Source of the DNA: Geothrix sp. 21YS21S-2
GTDB taxonomy: Bacteria > Acidobacteriota > Holophagae > Holophagales > Holophagaceae
Assembly (NCBI RefSeq): GCF_030846775.1
Contig: NZ_CP132910.1
Location: 4,219,001 to 4,283,000, forward strand
Length of the DNA: 64,000 nucleotides
Reading direction: 5' to 3'
Shown: in pieces, positions 25,463 through 35,648 of the stretch
Layout: each line of letters opens with the position of its first letter
Position numbering within the stretch: position 1 is the first letter of the stretch
The notes under the pieces: model-generated
What the model was told of the DNA's origin: nothing
The model's database searches: none
Seen by the model: only the letters and a program-made list of their open reading frames with translations
Translations under genes and position numbers: made by a program

Positions 25463-26650
25463 ATGGACGCAAACGAATCGGTTCTCAATAATCCTCTCGA
25501 AGCCGGCACCTCCCGCAAGGGGTGGAAGATCTGGCTGGGCCTCGCCGTGGTGGTCGCCGTGGCGGGGATCGTGACGGTGAAGAGCCTCTCAGGCGGCGCC
25601 AAGGCGGCGCCCCCCCAGAGGGCCGTCCCGGTGGCCTCGGGGGTGGCCCGCACCGGGGACATGCCCGTGAACCTCTCCGGGCTGGGCACCGTGGTGCCCA
25701 CGGACGCGGTGACGGTGAAGACCCGGGTGGATGGCCAGATCATGAAGATCCACTTCCGGGAAGGGCAGCTGGTGGCCGCGGGCGACCTGCTGATCACCAT
25801 CGACCCCCGGCCCTACCAGGTGCAGCTGCTCCAGGCCGAAGGGCAGATGGCCAAGGACCAGTCCGTCCTGCGCAACGCCCGCATGGACCTGGCGCGCATC
25901 CAGTCCCTGTTCGACCAGAAGATCGTCTCCCGGCAGCAGCTGGACACCCAGAGCGCCCTGGTCGACCAGTGCGAGGCCGCCGTCAAGGCCGACACCGGGT
26001 CGGTGGAGAGCGCCAAGCTCAACCTCACCTACAGCCGCATCACCGCGCCGGTCTCGGGCAAGGTGGGCCTGCGCCTGGTGGACACGGGCAACACCGTCAA
26101 GGCCTCGGACGCCACGGGCCTGGTCACCCTCACGCCCATCTCTCCCATCAACGTGCTCTTCTCCGTTCCGGCCGACAACATCCAGAGCGTGCTGGACAGC
26201 AGCAAGGGCGGCAAGGCGCCCGTGGTGGAAGTCTATGACCGCGACATGACGAGCCGGCTGGCCTCCGGAACCCTGCTCGCCGTGGACAACCAGGTGGACG
26301 CCACCACCGGCACCGTGCGCATCAAGGCCCAGTTCGCCAACAGGGACGGCGCCCTCTTCCCCAACCAGTTCGTCAACGCCCGGCTCCTGGTGGACACCCT
26401 GCGCGGGGTCCTCATGATCCCCGCGGCCGCCGTTCAGCGCAGCCCCACCGGCACCTTCGTCTACGTCATCAAGCCCGACGCCACCGTCGAGCTGCGGCCC
26501 GTGGAGCCCCAGGCCACGGAGGGCGACGTCACTGCCCTGCGCAAGGGCCTCAAGCCCGGCGAGAAGGTCGTGGTCAGCGGCCTCGACAAGCTGCGGCCCG
26601 GCAGCAAGGTCCTCGAGGAAGGGCAGGGCGCCCCCAAGGCCGCCAAATGA
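25463..26650 (+). CDS. MdtA-like RND efflux periplasmic adaptor
   Basis: A 395-residue membrane-fusion protein. After a short cytosolic N-terminus a single hydrophobic anchor ([16 protein letters not shown]) leads to the lipoyl/barrel-sandwich halves around a helical hairpin ([62 protein letters not shown]), then beta-barrel and membrane-proximal domains. It would link the permeases to an outer-membrane channel. Its stop overlaps the ATG of the first permease (ATGA). No TolC-type gene lies nearby. Confidence 0.92.
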   Translation: MDANESVLNNPLEAGTSRKGWKIWLGLAVVVAVAGIVTVKSLSGGAKAAPPQRAVPVASGVARTGDMPVNLSGLGTVVPTDAVTVKTRVDGQIMKIHFREGQLVAAGDLLITIDPRPYQVQLLQAEGQMAKDQSVLRNARMDLARIQSLFDQKIVSRQQLDTQSALVDQCEAAVKADTGSVESAKLNLTYSRITAPVSGKVGLRLVDTGNTVKASDATGLVTLTPISPINVLFSVPADNIQSVLDSSKGGKAPVVEVYDRDMTSRLASGTLLAVDNQVDATTGTVRIKAQFANRDGALFPNQFVNARLLVDTLRGVLMIPAAAVQRSPTGTFVYVIKPDATVELRPVEPQATEGDVTALRKGLKPGEKVVVSGLDKLRPGSKVLEEGQGAPKAAK

Positions 26651-29600
26651 ATCCATCCAGGCCGTTCATCCTCCGGCCCATCGCCACGTCCCTGCTCATG
26701 GCCGGGATCATGCTGGTGGGCATCCTGGGCTTCAAGCAGCTGCCGGTGTCGGCCCTGCCCCAGGTGGACTACCCCACCATCCAGGTGCAGACCTTCTACC
26801 CCGGCGCCAGCCCCGACGTGGTGGCCACGGCCATCACGGCCCCCCTGGAGAGGCAGTTCGGCCAGCTTCCCGGCCTGAACCAGATGACCTCCAGCTCGTC
26901 GGAGGGTAGCTCCCTGGTCACCCTCCAGTTCGTCCTGGACCTCAACATCGACGTGGCCGAGCAGCAGGTGCAGGCCGCGGTGAACGCCGCGGGCACCTAC
27001 CTGCCCGCCGACCTTCCCAACCCGCCCATCTACTCCAAGACGAACCCGGCCGACGCCCCCATCCTCACCCTGGCCCTCTCCTCGGACACCCTGGCCCTGC
27101 CCAAGGTGGAGGAGTTCGCCGACACGCGGCTCGCCCAGAAGATCAGCCAGCTGCCCGGCGTGGGCCTGGTGAGCATCAGCGGCGGCCAGAAGCCCGCCGT
27201 GCGCGTGCAGGCCAACCCAGCGGCCCTGGCCTCCTACGGCCTCTCCCTGGCCGACATCCGCACCGCCGTGGGCGCGGCCAACGTCAACCAGGCCAAGGGC
27301 GCCTTCGACGGGAAGATGCAGTCGTACGCCATCGGCGCCAACGACCAGCTCCTCTCCTCCGCCCAGTACAAGCCCCTGGTCATCGCCTACAAGAACGGCA
27401 ACCCCATCACCCTCCAGGACGTCGCCACGGTCGTGGACGGCACCGAGAACGCCAAGCTCGCGGCCTGGATGAACAGGACCCCGGCCGTGATCCTCAACAT
27501 CCAGCGCCAGCCCGGGGCCAACATCATCGCGGTGGTGGACCGCATCAAGACCCTGCTCCCGCAGCTCCAGGCGTCCATCCCCGCCGCGGTGAAGATGCAG
27601 ATCCTCACGGACCGCACCACCACCATCCGCGCCTCGGTGGAGGACGTGGAGTTCGAGCTGATGCTCACCATCGCCCTGGTGATCCTGGTGATCTTCCTGT
27701 TCCTGCGGACCTTCGCGGCCACGATCATTCCCAGCTTCGCCGTCCCGCTGTCCCTGGTGGGCACCTTCGCGGTGATGTACGTCCTGGGCTACAGCCTGAA
27801 CAACCTCACCCTCATGGCCCTGACCATCTCCACCGGCTTCGTGGTGGACGACGCCATCGTCATGATCGAGAACATCATGCGGTACATCGAGGAGGGCGTG
27901 CCGCCCATGGAGGCGGCGCTGCGCGGCTCGGAGCAGATCGGCTTCACCATCGTGAGCCTGACGGTCTCGCTCATCGCGGTGCTCATCCCCCTGCTGTTCA
28001 TGGGCGACATCGTGGGCAGGCTATTCCGGGAGTTCGCCGTGACCCTGGCCGTGACGATCATCGTGTCGGCCGTGGTGTCCCTGACGCTCACCCCCATGAT
28101 GTGCGCGCGGCTCCTGCGCAACCAGGCCGAGCACGAGAAGGGCCGGTTCTACCAGTCTTCCGAGCGGGTCTTCAAGGCCGTCATCGCCTTCTACGGCCGC
28201 ACCCTCACCTGGGTCCTCAAGCGCCAGACCGCCACCCTGTGGGTGGCCGTGGGCACCCTGGGCGTCACGGTGCTGCTGTACGTCTGGATCCCCAAGGGAT
28301 TCTTCCCCGTGCAGGACACCGGGGTGATCCTGGGCATCTCCGAGGCCCCCCAGACGGTATCGTTCAAGGCCATGGCCCGCAAGCAGCAGGAACTGGCCGA
28401 GGTGATCCTCCTGGATCCGGCGGTGGAGAGCCTGTCCTCCTTCATCGGCGTCGACGGCACCAACTCCACGCTCAACTCCGGCCGCATCCAGATCAACCTC
28501 AAGCCCCTGGACGAACGCAAGCTCAGCGCAAGCGACATCATCCGGCGCATCAAGCCCGAGCTGGAGCGCATCGACGGCATCAAGCTCTACATGCAGCCCG
28601 TGCAGGATCTCACGGTCGAGGACCGGGTCAGCCGCACCCAGTACCAGTACTCCATGGAGGACCCCGACTCCAAGGTCCTGGGCACCTGGGTGCCCCGGTT
28701 CGTGGCCGAGATCTCGAAGATCCCCATCCTGCGCGACGTGGCCAGCGACCTCCAGGACAACGGCCTCCAGACGCGCCTGGTCATCGACCGCTCCAGCGCC
28801 GCGCGCCTGGGCATCACGCCCAAGATGCTGGACGACGCCCTGTACGACGCCTTCGGCCAGCGCCAGATCTCCACCATCTTCACGGAGCTGAACCAGACCC
28901 GCGTGGTCCTGGAGACCATGGAGGGATTCCGGGAGGGGCCCCGCGCCCTGGACAACGTCTTCCTCAAGTCCTCCACGGGCGGGGCCGTGCCCATCACGGC
29001 CATCACCCGGGTGGAGAACAATTTCGCGCCACTGGCCATCAACCACCAGGGGCAGTTCCCCGCGGCCACCATCTCCTTCAACCTGGCCCGGGGCGCCTCC
29101 ATCGGCGACGCGGTCAAGGAGATCGAGAAGGTCCGGGCCCGCATGGACATGCCCGGCAGCCTCCAGTCCGAGTTCAAGGGCACGGCCCAGGCCTTCCGGG
29201 CATCGCTGGTCAACACGCCGTTCCTCATCCTGGCCGCCCTGGTGACCATGTACATCCTGCTGGGCGTCCTGTACGAGAGCTACATCCATCCCGTGACCAT
29301 CCTCTCCACCCTGCCGTCGGCGGGCGTGGGGGCCCTGCTGTCCCTCATGATCTGCCGCACCGACTTCAGCGTCATCGCGCTCATCGGCATCATCCTGCTC
29401 ATCGGCATCGTGAAGAAGAACGCCATCCTGATGATCGACTTCGCCATCGACGCCGAGCGCAAGGAGGGCCTGCCCCCGGAGGAGGCCATCTACCAGGCCT
29501 GCCTGCTTCGCTTCCGGCCCATCATGATGACCACCATGGCCGCGCTCCTGGGCGCGGTCCCCCTGGCCATGGGCACGGGCGTGGGCGCCGAGCTCCGCCG

Positions 29601-29748
29601 GCCCCTGGGCATCTCCATCATCGGCGGCCTCATCTTCAGCCAGGTGCTGACCCTCTACACCACCCCGGTCATCTACCTCGCCTTCGACCGCATCGCGCGC
29701 CGGCTCAGGGGCCTGCGCAAGGCCGGCGTCCCGGCCGAGGCCCGATGA
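26647..29748 (+). CDS. MdtB-like RND efflux permease
   Basis: A 1033-residue HAE1-type RND transporter. It has N-terminal [20 protein letters not shown], two large periplasmic loops, the proton-relay TM4 segment with the paired aspartates in [14 protein letters not shown], and a TM10 segment ending [22 protein letters not shown]. Length and motifs are complete. It lies between the adaptor and a second permease with 4-bp overlaps at both ends, matching MdtABC, in which two different permeases form a heterotrimer that exports drugs, bile-like compounds or metals. Substrate is unknown. Confidence 0.94.
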   Translation: MNPSRPFILRPIATSLLMAGIMLVGILGFKQLPVSALPQVDYPTIQVQTFYPGASPDVVATAITAPLERQFGQLPGLNQMTSSSSEGSSLVTLQFVLDLNIDVAEQQVQAAVNAAGTYLPADLPNPPIYSKTNPADAPILTLALSSDTLALPKVEEFADTRLAQKISQLPGVGLVSISGGQKPAVRVQANPAALASYGLSLADIRTAVGAANVNQAKGAFDGKMQSYAIGANDQLLSSAQYKPLVIAYKNGNPITLQDVATVVDGTENAKLAAWMNRTPAVILNIQRQPGANIIAVVDRIKTLLPQLQASIPAAVKMQILTDRTTTIRASVEDVEFELMLTIALVILVIFLFLRTFAATIIPSFAVPLSLVGTFAVMYVLGYSLNNLTLMALTISTGFVVDDAIVMIENIMRYIEEGVPPMEAALRGSEQIGFTIVSLTVSLIAVLIPLLFMGDIVGRLFREFAVTLAVTIIVSAVVSLTLTPMMCARLLRNQAEHEKGRFYQSSERVFKAVIAFYGRTLTWVLKRQTATLWVAVGTLGVTVLLYVWIPKGFFPVQDTGVILGISEAPQTVSFKAMARKQQELAEVILLDPAVESLSSFIGVDGTNSTLNSGRIQINLKPLDERKLSASDIIRRIKPELERIDGIKLYMQPVQDLTVEDRVSRTQYQYSMEDPDSKVLGTWVPRFVAEISKIPILRDVASDLQDNGLQTRLVIDRSSAARLGITPKMLDDALYDAFGQRQISTIFTELNQTRVVLETMEGFREGPRALDNVFLKSSTGGAVPITAITRVENNFAPLAINHQGQFPAATISFNLARGASIGDAVKEIEKVRARMDMPGSLQSEFKGTAQAFRASLVNTPFLILAALVTMYILLGVLYESYIHPVTILSTLPSAGVGALLSLMICRTDFSVIALIGIILLIGIVKKNAILMIDFAIDAERKEGLPPEEAIYQACLLRFRPIMMTTMAALLGAVPLAMGTGVGAELRRPLGISIIGGLIFSQVLTLYTTPVIYLAFDRIARRLRGLRKAGVPAEAR

Positions 29749-32700
29749 GCATTTCCGCCCCGTTCATCCGGCGGCCCATCGCCACCTCCCTCCTGACCAT
29801 CGCCATCGCCCTGGCCGGGAGCCTGGCGTTCAAGTTCCTGCCGGTGTCCCCGCTGCCCCAGGTGGAGTTCCCCACCATCCAGGTGTCGGCGGGCCTGCCC
29901 GGCGCCAGCCCCGAGACCATGGCCTCCTCGGTGGCCACGCCCCTGGAGCGGCAGTTCGGGCGCATCGCGGGCATCACGGAGATGACCTCCAACAGCTCCC
30001 TGGGATCCACCAGCATCACCCTGCAGTTCGACCTGAACCGCAACATCGACGCGGCCGCGCGCGACGTGCAGGCCGCCATCAACGCCGCCCGGGGCCAGCT
30101 GCCCGCCAACCTCCCCAACAACCCCCGCTACCGCAAGGTCAACCCCGCGGACGCCCCGGTGATGCTCTTCGCGCTCACCTCGGACATCGTTCCGCGGCAG
30201 AACATGTACGACATCGCCTCCAAGGTCCTGCAGCAGCGCCTTTCCCAGGTGCCCGGGGTCGGCCAGGTCTTCGTGTGGGGCGGCGCCCTGCCCGCGGTGC
30301 GGGTGGAGGTGGATCCCGACGCCCTCCACGCCCGGGGCCTCGGCCTCGAGGACGTGCGCCGGGTCCTGGTGGCGGCCAACGTCAACCAGCCCAAGGGCTC
30401 GCTGACCACCGAAGGCACCACCAGCATCATCAACACCACCGACCAGCTGCTCAAGGCCAAGGACTACGGGGACCTGGTCATCGCCTTCAAGGGCGGCACC
30501 GCCCTGAGGGTGGCGGACGTGGCCAAGGTCACCGACTCCGTGGAGGACCTGCGCAACGACGGCCTCACCAACGGCAAGCCCTCGGTGAGCATGGCCGTCT
30601 TCCGGCAGCCCGGGGCCAACATCATCGACACCGTGGACGCGGTGCGGGCCCTGGAGCCCCAGCTCAAGGCCTCCCTCCCGCCCTCCGTGACCTTCGAAGA
30701 GGTGCTCGACGCCACCCAGACCATCCGGGCCTCGGTCAAGGACGTGGAACGGACCCTGCTGATTTCCATCGGGCTGGTGATCCTGGTGGTCTTCATCTTC
30801 CTGCGGGACTGGCGCTCGACGCTGATTCCCAGTGTCGCCGTGCCGGTGTCCCTGGTGGGCACCTTCGGCGTGATGTACCTGCTGGGCTACAGCGTGGACA
30901 ACCTCTCCCTCATGGCGCTGACGGTCGCCACCGGCTTCGTGGTGGACGACGCCATCGTGGTCGTGGAGAACATCACCCGGCACCTGGAGGGGGGCCTGGC
31001 CCCCTACGAGGCGGCCATGGAGGGGGCGCGGGAGATCGGGTTCACCGTGCTCTCCATCAGCATCTCGCTTTGCGCCGTGTTCATCCCCATCCTCCTCATG
31101 GGCGGCATCGTGGGCCGGCTCTTCCGGGAGTTCGCCGTCACCCTGTCGGTGGCCATCCTCATGTCCATGGTCGTTTCGCTCACCACCACGCCCATGATGT
31201 GCGCCCGGCTCCTGCGGCCGGCCTCCGAGGCCCACCACGGCAGGCTCTTCCTGGCCTCCGAGCGGTGGTTCAAGGCGGTCCTGGGCGGCTACGAGCGCAG
31301 CCTCTCCTGGGTCCTGCGGCACAAGCGGCTGACCTTCATGACGGCCCTGGGCACCGCGGCCGCCACGGTCCTGCTCTACATCTTCGTGCCCAAGGGCTTC
31401 TTCCCCCAGCAGGACACGGGCCGGATCATGGGCGCCATCCAGGCCGACCAGTCCATCTCCTTCCAGGCCATGAAGGGCCGGCTGCGGGAGTTCGTCACCA
31501 TCGTCAAGGCCGACCCGGCGGTGAGCGCGGTCTCGGGCTCCGTGGGCGGCGGCGGCACCACCAACACCGGCCGGGTCTTCGTGGCCCTCAAGCCCATGAA
31601 CGAGCGGGACGTCAACGCCGACCAGATCATCAACCGCCTGCGTGGCAAGCTCTCCAAGGTCGCCGGAGCCACCCTCTACCTCCAGCCGGTGCAGGACATC
31701 CGCATCGGGGGCCGGGGCGGCAACGCCCAGTTCCAGTACACCCTGCAGGGGGACGAGTCCCGGGAGCTGTTCCAGTGGGCCCCCCGCGTCTTCGAGAAGA
31801 TGCGGGGCATCAAGGAACTGGCCGACGTGAACACCGACCAGCAGAACCAGGGCCTCCAGGCCAGCGTGGTGGTGGACCGCCCCACCGCGGCGCGCCTGGG
31901 CGTGACGCCCCAGATGATCGACAACACGCTCTACGACGCCTTCGGGCAGCGGCCGGTCTCGACCATGTACACCGACCTCATCCAGTACCACGTGGTGCTG
32001 GAGGTGGCCCCCGCCTACTGGCAGAACCCCGAATCCCTGGACAAGATCTACGTGCACTCCACCACCGGGGCCATGGTGCCCCTTTCGGCCTTCGCGAAGT
32101 TCAGCCGGGAGACCACCCTGCTGGCGGTGGCCCACCAGGGCCAGCTGCCCTCGGTGACCATCACCTTCAACCTGGCCCCCGGGGTCGCCATCGGCGACGC
32201 GGTGACGGCCATCGAGAAGGCCCAGGAGCAGATCCGGCTCCCGGCCACCATCCGGGGCAATTTCATGGGCACGGCCCAGGCCTTCAAGGCCTCCCTGGCC
32301 AACGAGCCCATCCTGGTGCTGGCGGCCTTCCTGGCGGTGTACCTCGTGCTGGGCATCCTCTACGAGAGCCTGATCCACCCCCTGACCATCCTCTCCACGC
32401 TGCCGTCGGCGGGCCTGGGCGCCCTGGTGGCCCTGCTCATCTGCGGCACGGAACTGAGCTTCATCGCCTTCATCGGCATCATCCTGCTCATCGGCATCGT
32501 GAAGAAGAACGCCATCCTGATGATCGACTTCGCCATCGAGGCCGAGCGCCGGGAAGGCCTGACCACCGAGGAGGCCATCTTCCAGGCCTGCCTCCTGCGG
32601 TTCCGGCCCATCACCATGACCACCATGGCCGCCCTTCTGGGAGGCCTGCCCCTGGCCCTGGGCCGCGGCGCGGGCGCGGAGCTGCGCCGCCCCCTGGGCA

Positions 32701-32855
32701 TCGCCATCGTGGGGGGCCTCATCGTCAGCCAGGTGCTGACCATCTACACGACGCCCGTGATCTACATCTACATGGCGCGGTTCAGCCGGTGGTTCGTGGC
32801 GGCCAAGGACCGGTTCCTGGGGCGCCTCCGGGGGGCTCCCGTCCTGGAAAGTTGA
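29745..32855 (+). CDS. MdtC-like RND efflux permease
   Basis: A 1036-residue second RND permease, clearly paralogous to the one before it. It keeps [17 protein letters not shown] at the start, [14 protein letters not shown] with the proton-relay aspartates in TM4, and a late [23 protein letters not shown] segment. The start ATG overlaps the upstream stop. Adjacent non-identical permeases fit an MdtBC heteromer. It is followed by an 11-bp inverted repeat and then a diguanylate cyclase gene. Confidence 0.94.
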   Translation: MSISAPFIRRPIATSLLTIAIALAGSLAFKFLPVSPLPQVEFPTIQVSAGLPGASPETMASSVATPLERQFGRIAGITEMTSNSSLGSTSITLQFDLNRNIDAAARDVQAAINAARGQLPANLPNNPRYRKVNPADAPVMLFALTSDIVPRQNMYDIASKVLQQRLSQVPGVGQVFVWGGALPAVRVEVDPDALHARGLGLEDVRRVLVAANVNQPKGSLTTEGTTSIINTTDQLLKAKDYGDLVIAFKGGTALRVADVAKVTDSVEDLRNDGLTNGKPSVSMAVFRQPGANIIDTVDAVRALEPQLKASLPPSVTFEEVLDATQTIRASVKDVERTLLISIGLVILVVFIFLRDWRSTLIPSVAVPVSLVGTFGVMYLLGYSVDNLSLMALTVATGFVVDDAIVVVENITRHLEGGLAPYEAAMEGAREIGFTVLSISISLCAVFIPILLMGGIVGRLFREFAVTLSVAILMSMVVSLTTTPMMCARLLRPASEAHHGRLFLASERWFKAVLGGYERSLSWVLRHKRLTFMTALGTAAATVLLYIFVPKGFFPQQDTGRIMGAIQADQSISFQAMKGRLREFVTIVKADPAVSAVSGSVGGGGTTNTGRVFVALKPMNERDVNADQIINRLRGKLSKVAGATLYLQPVQDIRIGGRGGNAQFQYTLQGDESRELFQWAPRVFEKMRGIKELADVNTDQQNQGLQASVVVDRPTAARLGVTPQMIDNTLYDAFGQRPVSTMYTDLIQYHVVLEVAPAYWQNPESLDKIYVHSTTGAMVPLSAFAKFSRETTLLAVAHQGQLPSVTITFNLAPGVAIGDAVTAIEKAQEQIRLPATIRGNFMGTAQAFKASLANEPILVLAAFLAVYLVLGILYESLIHPLTILSTLPSAGLGALVALLICGTELSFIAFIGIILLIGIVKKNAILMIDFAIEAERREGLTTEEAIFQACLLRFRPITMTTMAALLGGLPLALGRGAGAELRRPLGIAIVGGLIVSQVLTIYTTPVIYIYMARFSRWFVAAKDRFLGRLRGAPVLES

Positions 32856-32859
32856 AAAC

Positions 32860-32906
32860 ATCAGGGGATCGGGGCATGATGGGGTTCATTCCCGGGATCT
32901 CCTGAT
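32860..32906 (+). terminator. inverted repeat after the RND operon, possible terminator or regulatory hairpin
   Basis: ATCAGGGGATC pairs with GATCTCCTGAT with a single G-U, around a 25-base loop. There is no U-tract, so it is not a canonical intrinsic terminator. Confidence 0.4.
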
Positions 32907-32951
32907 GGGCCGAAAGCGGACGGTGGCGAACGACGTTCCCCAGGATGCGGG

Positions 32952-34532
32952 ATGACCGGGCCGTCCCCCGAGCCCAACGAGCTCTACCTGAGCGAGCAGC
33001 GCTTCCAGGCCATCTATGATTCCGTGAACGACGGGATCCTCATCCAGGACCTGGAAAGCGGCGCCACCCTGGACGTGAACCGCCGCTTCGGCGAGTTCCT
33101 GGGGCTCAGCCAGCAGCGGCTGCTGGGCATGGAGCTGGCCGACACCGGCCTGGGCATCTGGCCCTACACCCGGGAGGTGGCCATCGACTGGGCCATGAAG
33201 GCCATCGAAGGCGAGCCCCAGACCTTCGACTGGCTCTGCCCGCATCCCTCCGGGCAGCTGGTGTGGCTCGAGCTGAACATGCGCCGCACGAACATCGGCG
33301 GCGTGGACCGCCTCCTGGTGACCGCCGGCAACATCACCGCCCGCAAGCGCCTGGAGATGGAGGCCACCGCCCGGCTCAAGCGGGCCGAGGCCCAGAACGC
33401 GGTGTCCCTCGCCCTGGCCGGCGTGGGCCCGGACTACGGGACCGCCCTCAAGCTCATCGCCCAGCACATGTCCTCCTCCGTGGGAGACCTGTGCATCCTC
33501 GACCTGGTGGGGGAGGACGGCCTCCTGCACACGGAAGTGGTCAGCCAGCCCTACATCGGCGGGGACGCCTACCTCCCCCTTCTGCGCAACCTGGCCCCCA
33601 CGGCCACGGGGGTGCTGGGCCCCGGCGCGCTGCTGGGGGCGGGCCAGGTGGCTGGAACGGGCCAGAGCCTGCGCCTGGAGCGCGCCACGCCCGAGGGCAT
33701 CCGCGAGCACCTGCCCCCCGCCTACCACCCGTACCTCGACCACTTCCGCGTCCACAGCCTCCTGGTGGCGCCCATGCGCACCGAGGGCAGCACCATCGGC
33801 ACCATCACCCTGGCCAAGGGGGGCTCCTCGCGGGCCTACTCCATGGAGGACGAGGCCACCCTCCAGAGCCTGGCGGACCGGGCCGCCCTCACCATCACCA
33901 ACGCCCGCCTCTACGCCAGGAACCTGGAGCAGGCCGAGGCGCTGCGCAGGGCCAACCAGGAACTGGAGCGGCGCGTGGAGGAGCGCACCGCGGAGCTGGA
34001 GGACGCCAACGCGCGGCTCCAGGAGATGGCCATGCAGGACGGCCTCACGGGGCTCGCCAACCGCAGGCGCTTCGACGCGGTCCTGGAGAGCGAGGTCCGC
34101 CGCGCCCGGCGCACCGGGGGCTGGGTCGCGCTCCTCCTGGGGGACGTGGACTTCTTCAAGAAATACAACGACCACTATGGGCACATGGCCGGGGACGAAT
34201 GCCTCAAGGCCGTGGCGAAGGTCATGCGCGAGGTGTTCCGGCGCGCCGACGACCTCCCGGCCCGGTATGGAGGGGAGGAGTTCGCCGTGATCATCTCGGG
34301 CTCGACCCCCGAACAGGCCGCGTTCTCCGCCCAGATGTTCCGCAAGGCGGTGGAGTCCCTGCGCATCCCCCACGCCGACTCCTCCGTGGCCGAGGTGGTG
34401 ACGATCAGCGTGGGCTACGCCGTGGCCCAGGTGAGCGCCGAGTCGAGCCCCGCCTGGTTCATCTCCAGGGCGGACGAGGGGCTCTACATCAGCAAGGCCA
34501 ACGGCCGGAACCGGGTCAGCCTGGCGGACTAG
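32952..34532 (+). CDS. PAS-GAF diguanylate cyclase (GGEEF)
   Basis: A 526-residue cytosolic sensor enzyme. A PAS domain spans about residues 14-130 (SEQRFQAIYDSVNDGILIQD to LLVTAGNITARK), a GAF domain about 150-325 (HSLLVAPMRTEGSTIGTITLAKGG), a coiled coil (ELERRVEERTAELEDANARLQEM) and a GGDEF domain from about 360. The active site is GGEEF at 440-444, and the RxxD inhibitory site is R431/D434 five residues earlier, so both catalysis and product feedback look intact. It makes cyclic di-GMP from two GTP. Its signal is unknown. Confidence 0.93.
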   Translation: MTGPSPEPNELYLSEQRFQAIYDSVNDGILIQDLESGATLDVNRRFGEFLGLSQQRLLGMELADTGLGIWPYTREVAIDWAMKAIEGEPQTFDWLCPHPSGQLVWLELNMRRTNIGGVDRLLVTAGNITARKRLEMEATARLKRAEAQNAVSLALAGVGPDYGTALKLIAQHMSSSVGDLCILDLVGEDGLLHTEVVSQPYIGGDAYLPLLRNLAPTATGVLGPGALLGAGQVAGTGQSLRLERATPEGIREHLPPAYHPYLDHFRVHSLLVAPMRTEGSTIGTITLAKGGSSRAYSMEDEATLQSLADRAALTITNARLYARNLEQAEALRRANQELERRVEERTAELEDANARLQEMAMQDGLTGLANRRRFDAVLESEVRRARRTGGWVALLLGDVDFFKKYNDHYGHMAGDECLKAVAKVMREVFRRADDLPARYGGEEFAVIISGSTPEQAAFSAQMFRKAVESLRIPHADSSVAEVVTISVGYAVAQVSAESSPAWFISRADEGLYISKANGRNRVSLAD

Positions 34533-34828
34533 ACCGGGTTCGTGAATTCTAGGCGGCAGTCGCCATGCAACCCTGGCGGCAAGCCTGGGCCGGTCCATCG
34601 AATTGTGGGATCCTCAGCATCCGCCCGGTCGATGCATCACTGGTCGAATGTTTCATTCGGGAACTGGCGGAGCCGCTTCCGGGGCGGGAATGTCAAGATC
34701 CATGGAAGAGCAAAGACCTTCTTCACCTCAGTGACCTTTTCCTGGATCTCCTTCGCAGGCAGGCAGGTGTGCATGATTGCCGCCTTTCCTGCCGTGACCC
34801 CCTCTACTTTTTTTTAAGGGACCGCTCC
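34533..34828. other. AT-richer intergenic region with T8 tract and a small antisense frame
   Basis: A 296-bp gap visibly poorer in G/C than the flanks. It ends in an eight-T run (34808-34815) just before the ribosome site of the next gene. On the minus strand a 45-codon frame (34637-34774) uses mostly G/C-ending codons (KEIQEKVTEVKKVFALPW), so it might be a decayed or very small gene, but I cannot support it as real. Confidence 0.4.
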
Positions 34829-35632
34829 ATGAAAAATCTTCAGGCCTATGGCATCGTGATGGCGCTGGCCGCCAGTCTGGGAGGGCCGTTGGCGGCCCAG
34901 GGCGTTCCAGCCCCCGCAGCCGAGGAATCCGGGTTCTCCGCCGACCTCAAGCTGCACTACGCCTATACCCCGCAGAACAGGGACCAGCTCCACTACGACT
35001 ACCAGATCATCGGAGTGGATTTCGGCCTGCAGACCGGGCTGGGGCGGGTCGGCGCGGAGGTGGGCTGGCTCTACAAGACCGGCGACGGGTTCGTCGCGCC
35101 CCTGCCGGCAAATCCCACCAACGGCAAGGCGCCCATCTCCCGGGGATTCTCGGGCGATGCCCGCCGCAACGATCTCAATGGCCTTCTGCTCCGCCTCTCC
35201 CTTTCCCGGCCCTTTCTGGGGGGATGGACGTGGCAGGCCGGCCTCCAGATCGGCGGCACCCAGTGGAACCAGCAGTACTTCGGCGACACCACGGGCAACT
35301 ACGTGGCCTCGAACCCCGCCCGGTGGGACTGGCGCGATCTCTACAACGGCAACCTGAAGGGGAGCTACAAGGGCCTCAGCCCCTACGCCGGCGTCAAGAC
35401 CGAGATCGGGCACAACGGCGCCCTGGAGTTCAACCTCGTCGTCCTCAACTACCAGACCAAGAACTACGTCCACTATGCCGGCACCGCCGGCGGGGGCTAC
35501 AAGACGTTCAAGAACTCTTCCAACGTCAACGTATACAACGTATCGGAGCAGAACGACTTCCCGCTGGACACCTTCGTGACCCGGAAGCGCTACGTGCCCC
35601 ACTTCGAAATCGCCTACGTCTATCACTTCTAG
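34829..35632 (+). CDS. outer-membrane beta-barrel protein
   Basis: A 267-residue protein. The N-terminus is a signal peptide (MKNLQAYGIVMALAASLG, cleavage around LAAQG). The mature part alternates amphipathic strands with Tyr/Trp/Gly-rich turns (LKLHYAYTPQNRDQLHYDYQ, GWTWQAGLQIGGTQW, GHNGALEFNLVVLNYQTKN) and ends in a strand with terminal Phe (IAYVYHF), the usual BAM recognition signal. AAGGG eight bases upstream supports the ATG. It is 16 bp before the Oar-like receptor, so it probably belongs to the same operon. Confidence 0.8.
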   Translation: MKNLQAYGIVMALAASLGGPLAAQGVPAPAAEESGFSADLKLHYAYTPQNRDQLHYDYQIIGVDFGLQTGLGRVGAEVGWLYKTGDGFVAPLPANPTNGKAPISRGFSGDARRNDLNGLLLRLSLSRPFLGGWTWQAGLQIGGTQWNQQYFGDTTGNYVASNPARWDWRDLYNGNLKGSYKGLSPYAGVKTEIGHNGALEFNLVVLNYQTKNYVHYAGTAGGGYKTFKNSSNVNVYNVSEQNDFPLDTFVTRKRYVPHFEIAYVYHF

Positions 35633-35648
35633 AACCGCTGGAGCCGGA

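Noticed and set aside
28101-32905. Very long overlapping frames inside the RND permease genes (up to about 1580 codons plus strand, over 1000 codons minus strand)
   Set aside because: They are shadows produced by high GC and strong third-position bias; they lack family motifs while the permease frames are full-length and conserved.
34551-34568. Sigma-54-like GG-N10-GC element
   Set aside because: Spacing is right but the -24 element is poor and it lies about 250 bp before the barrel gene.
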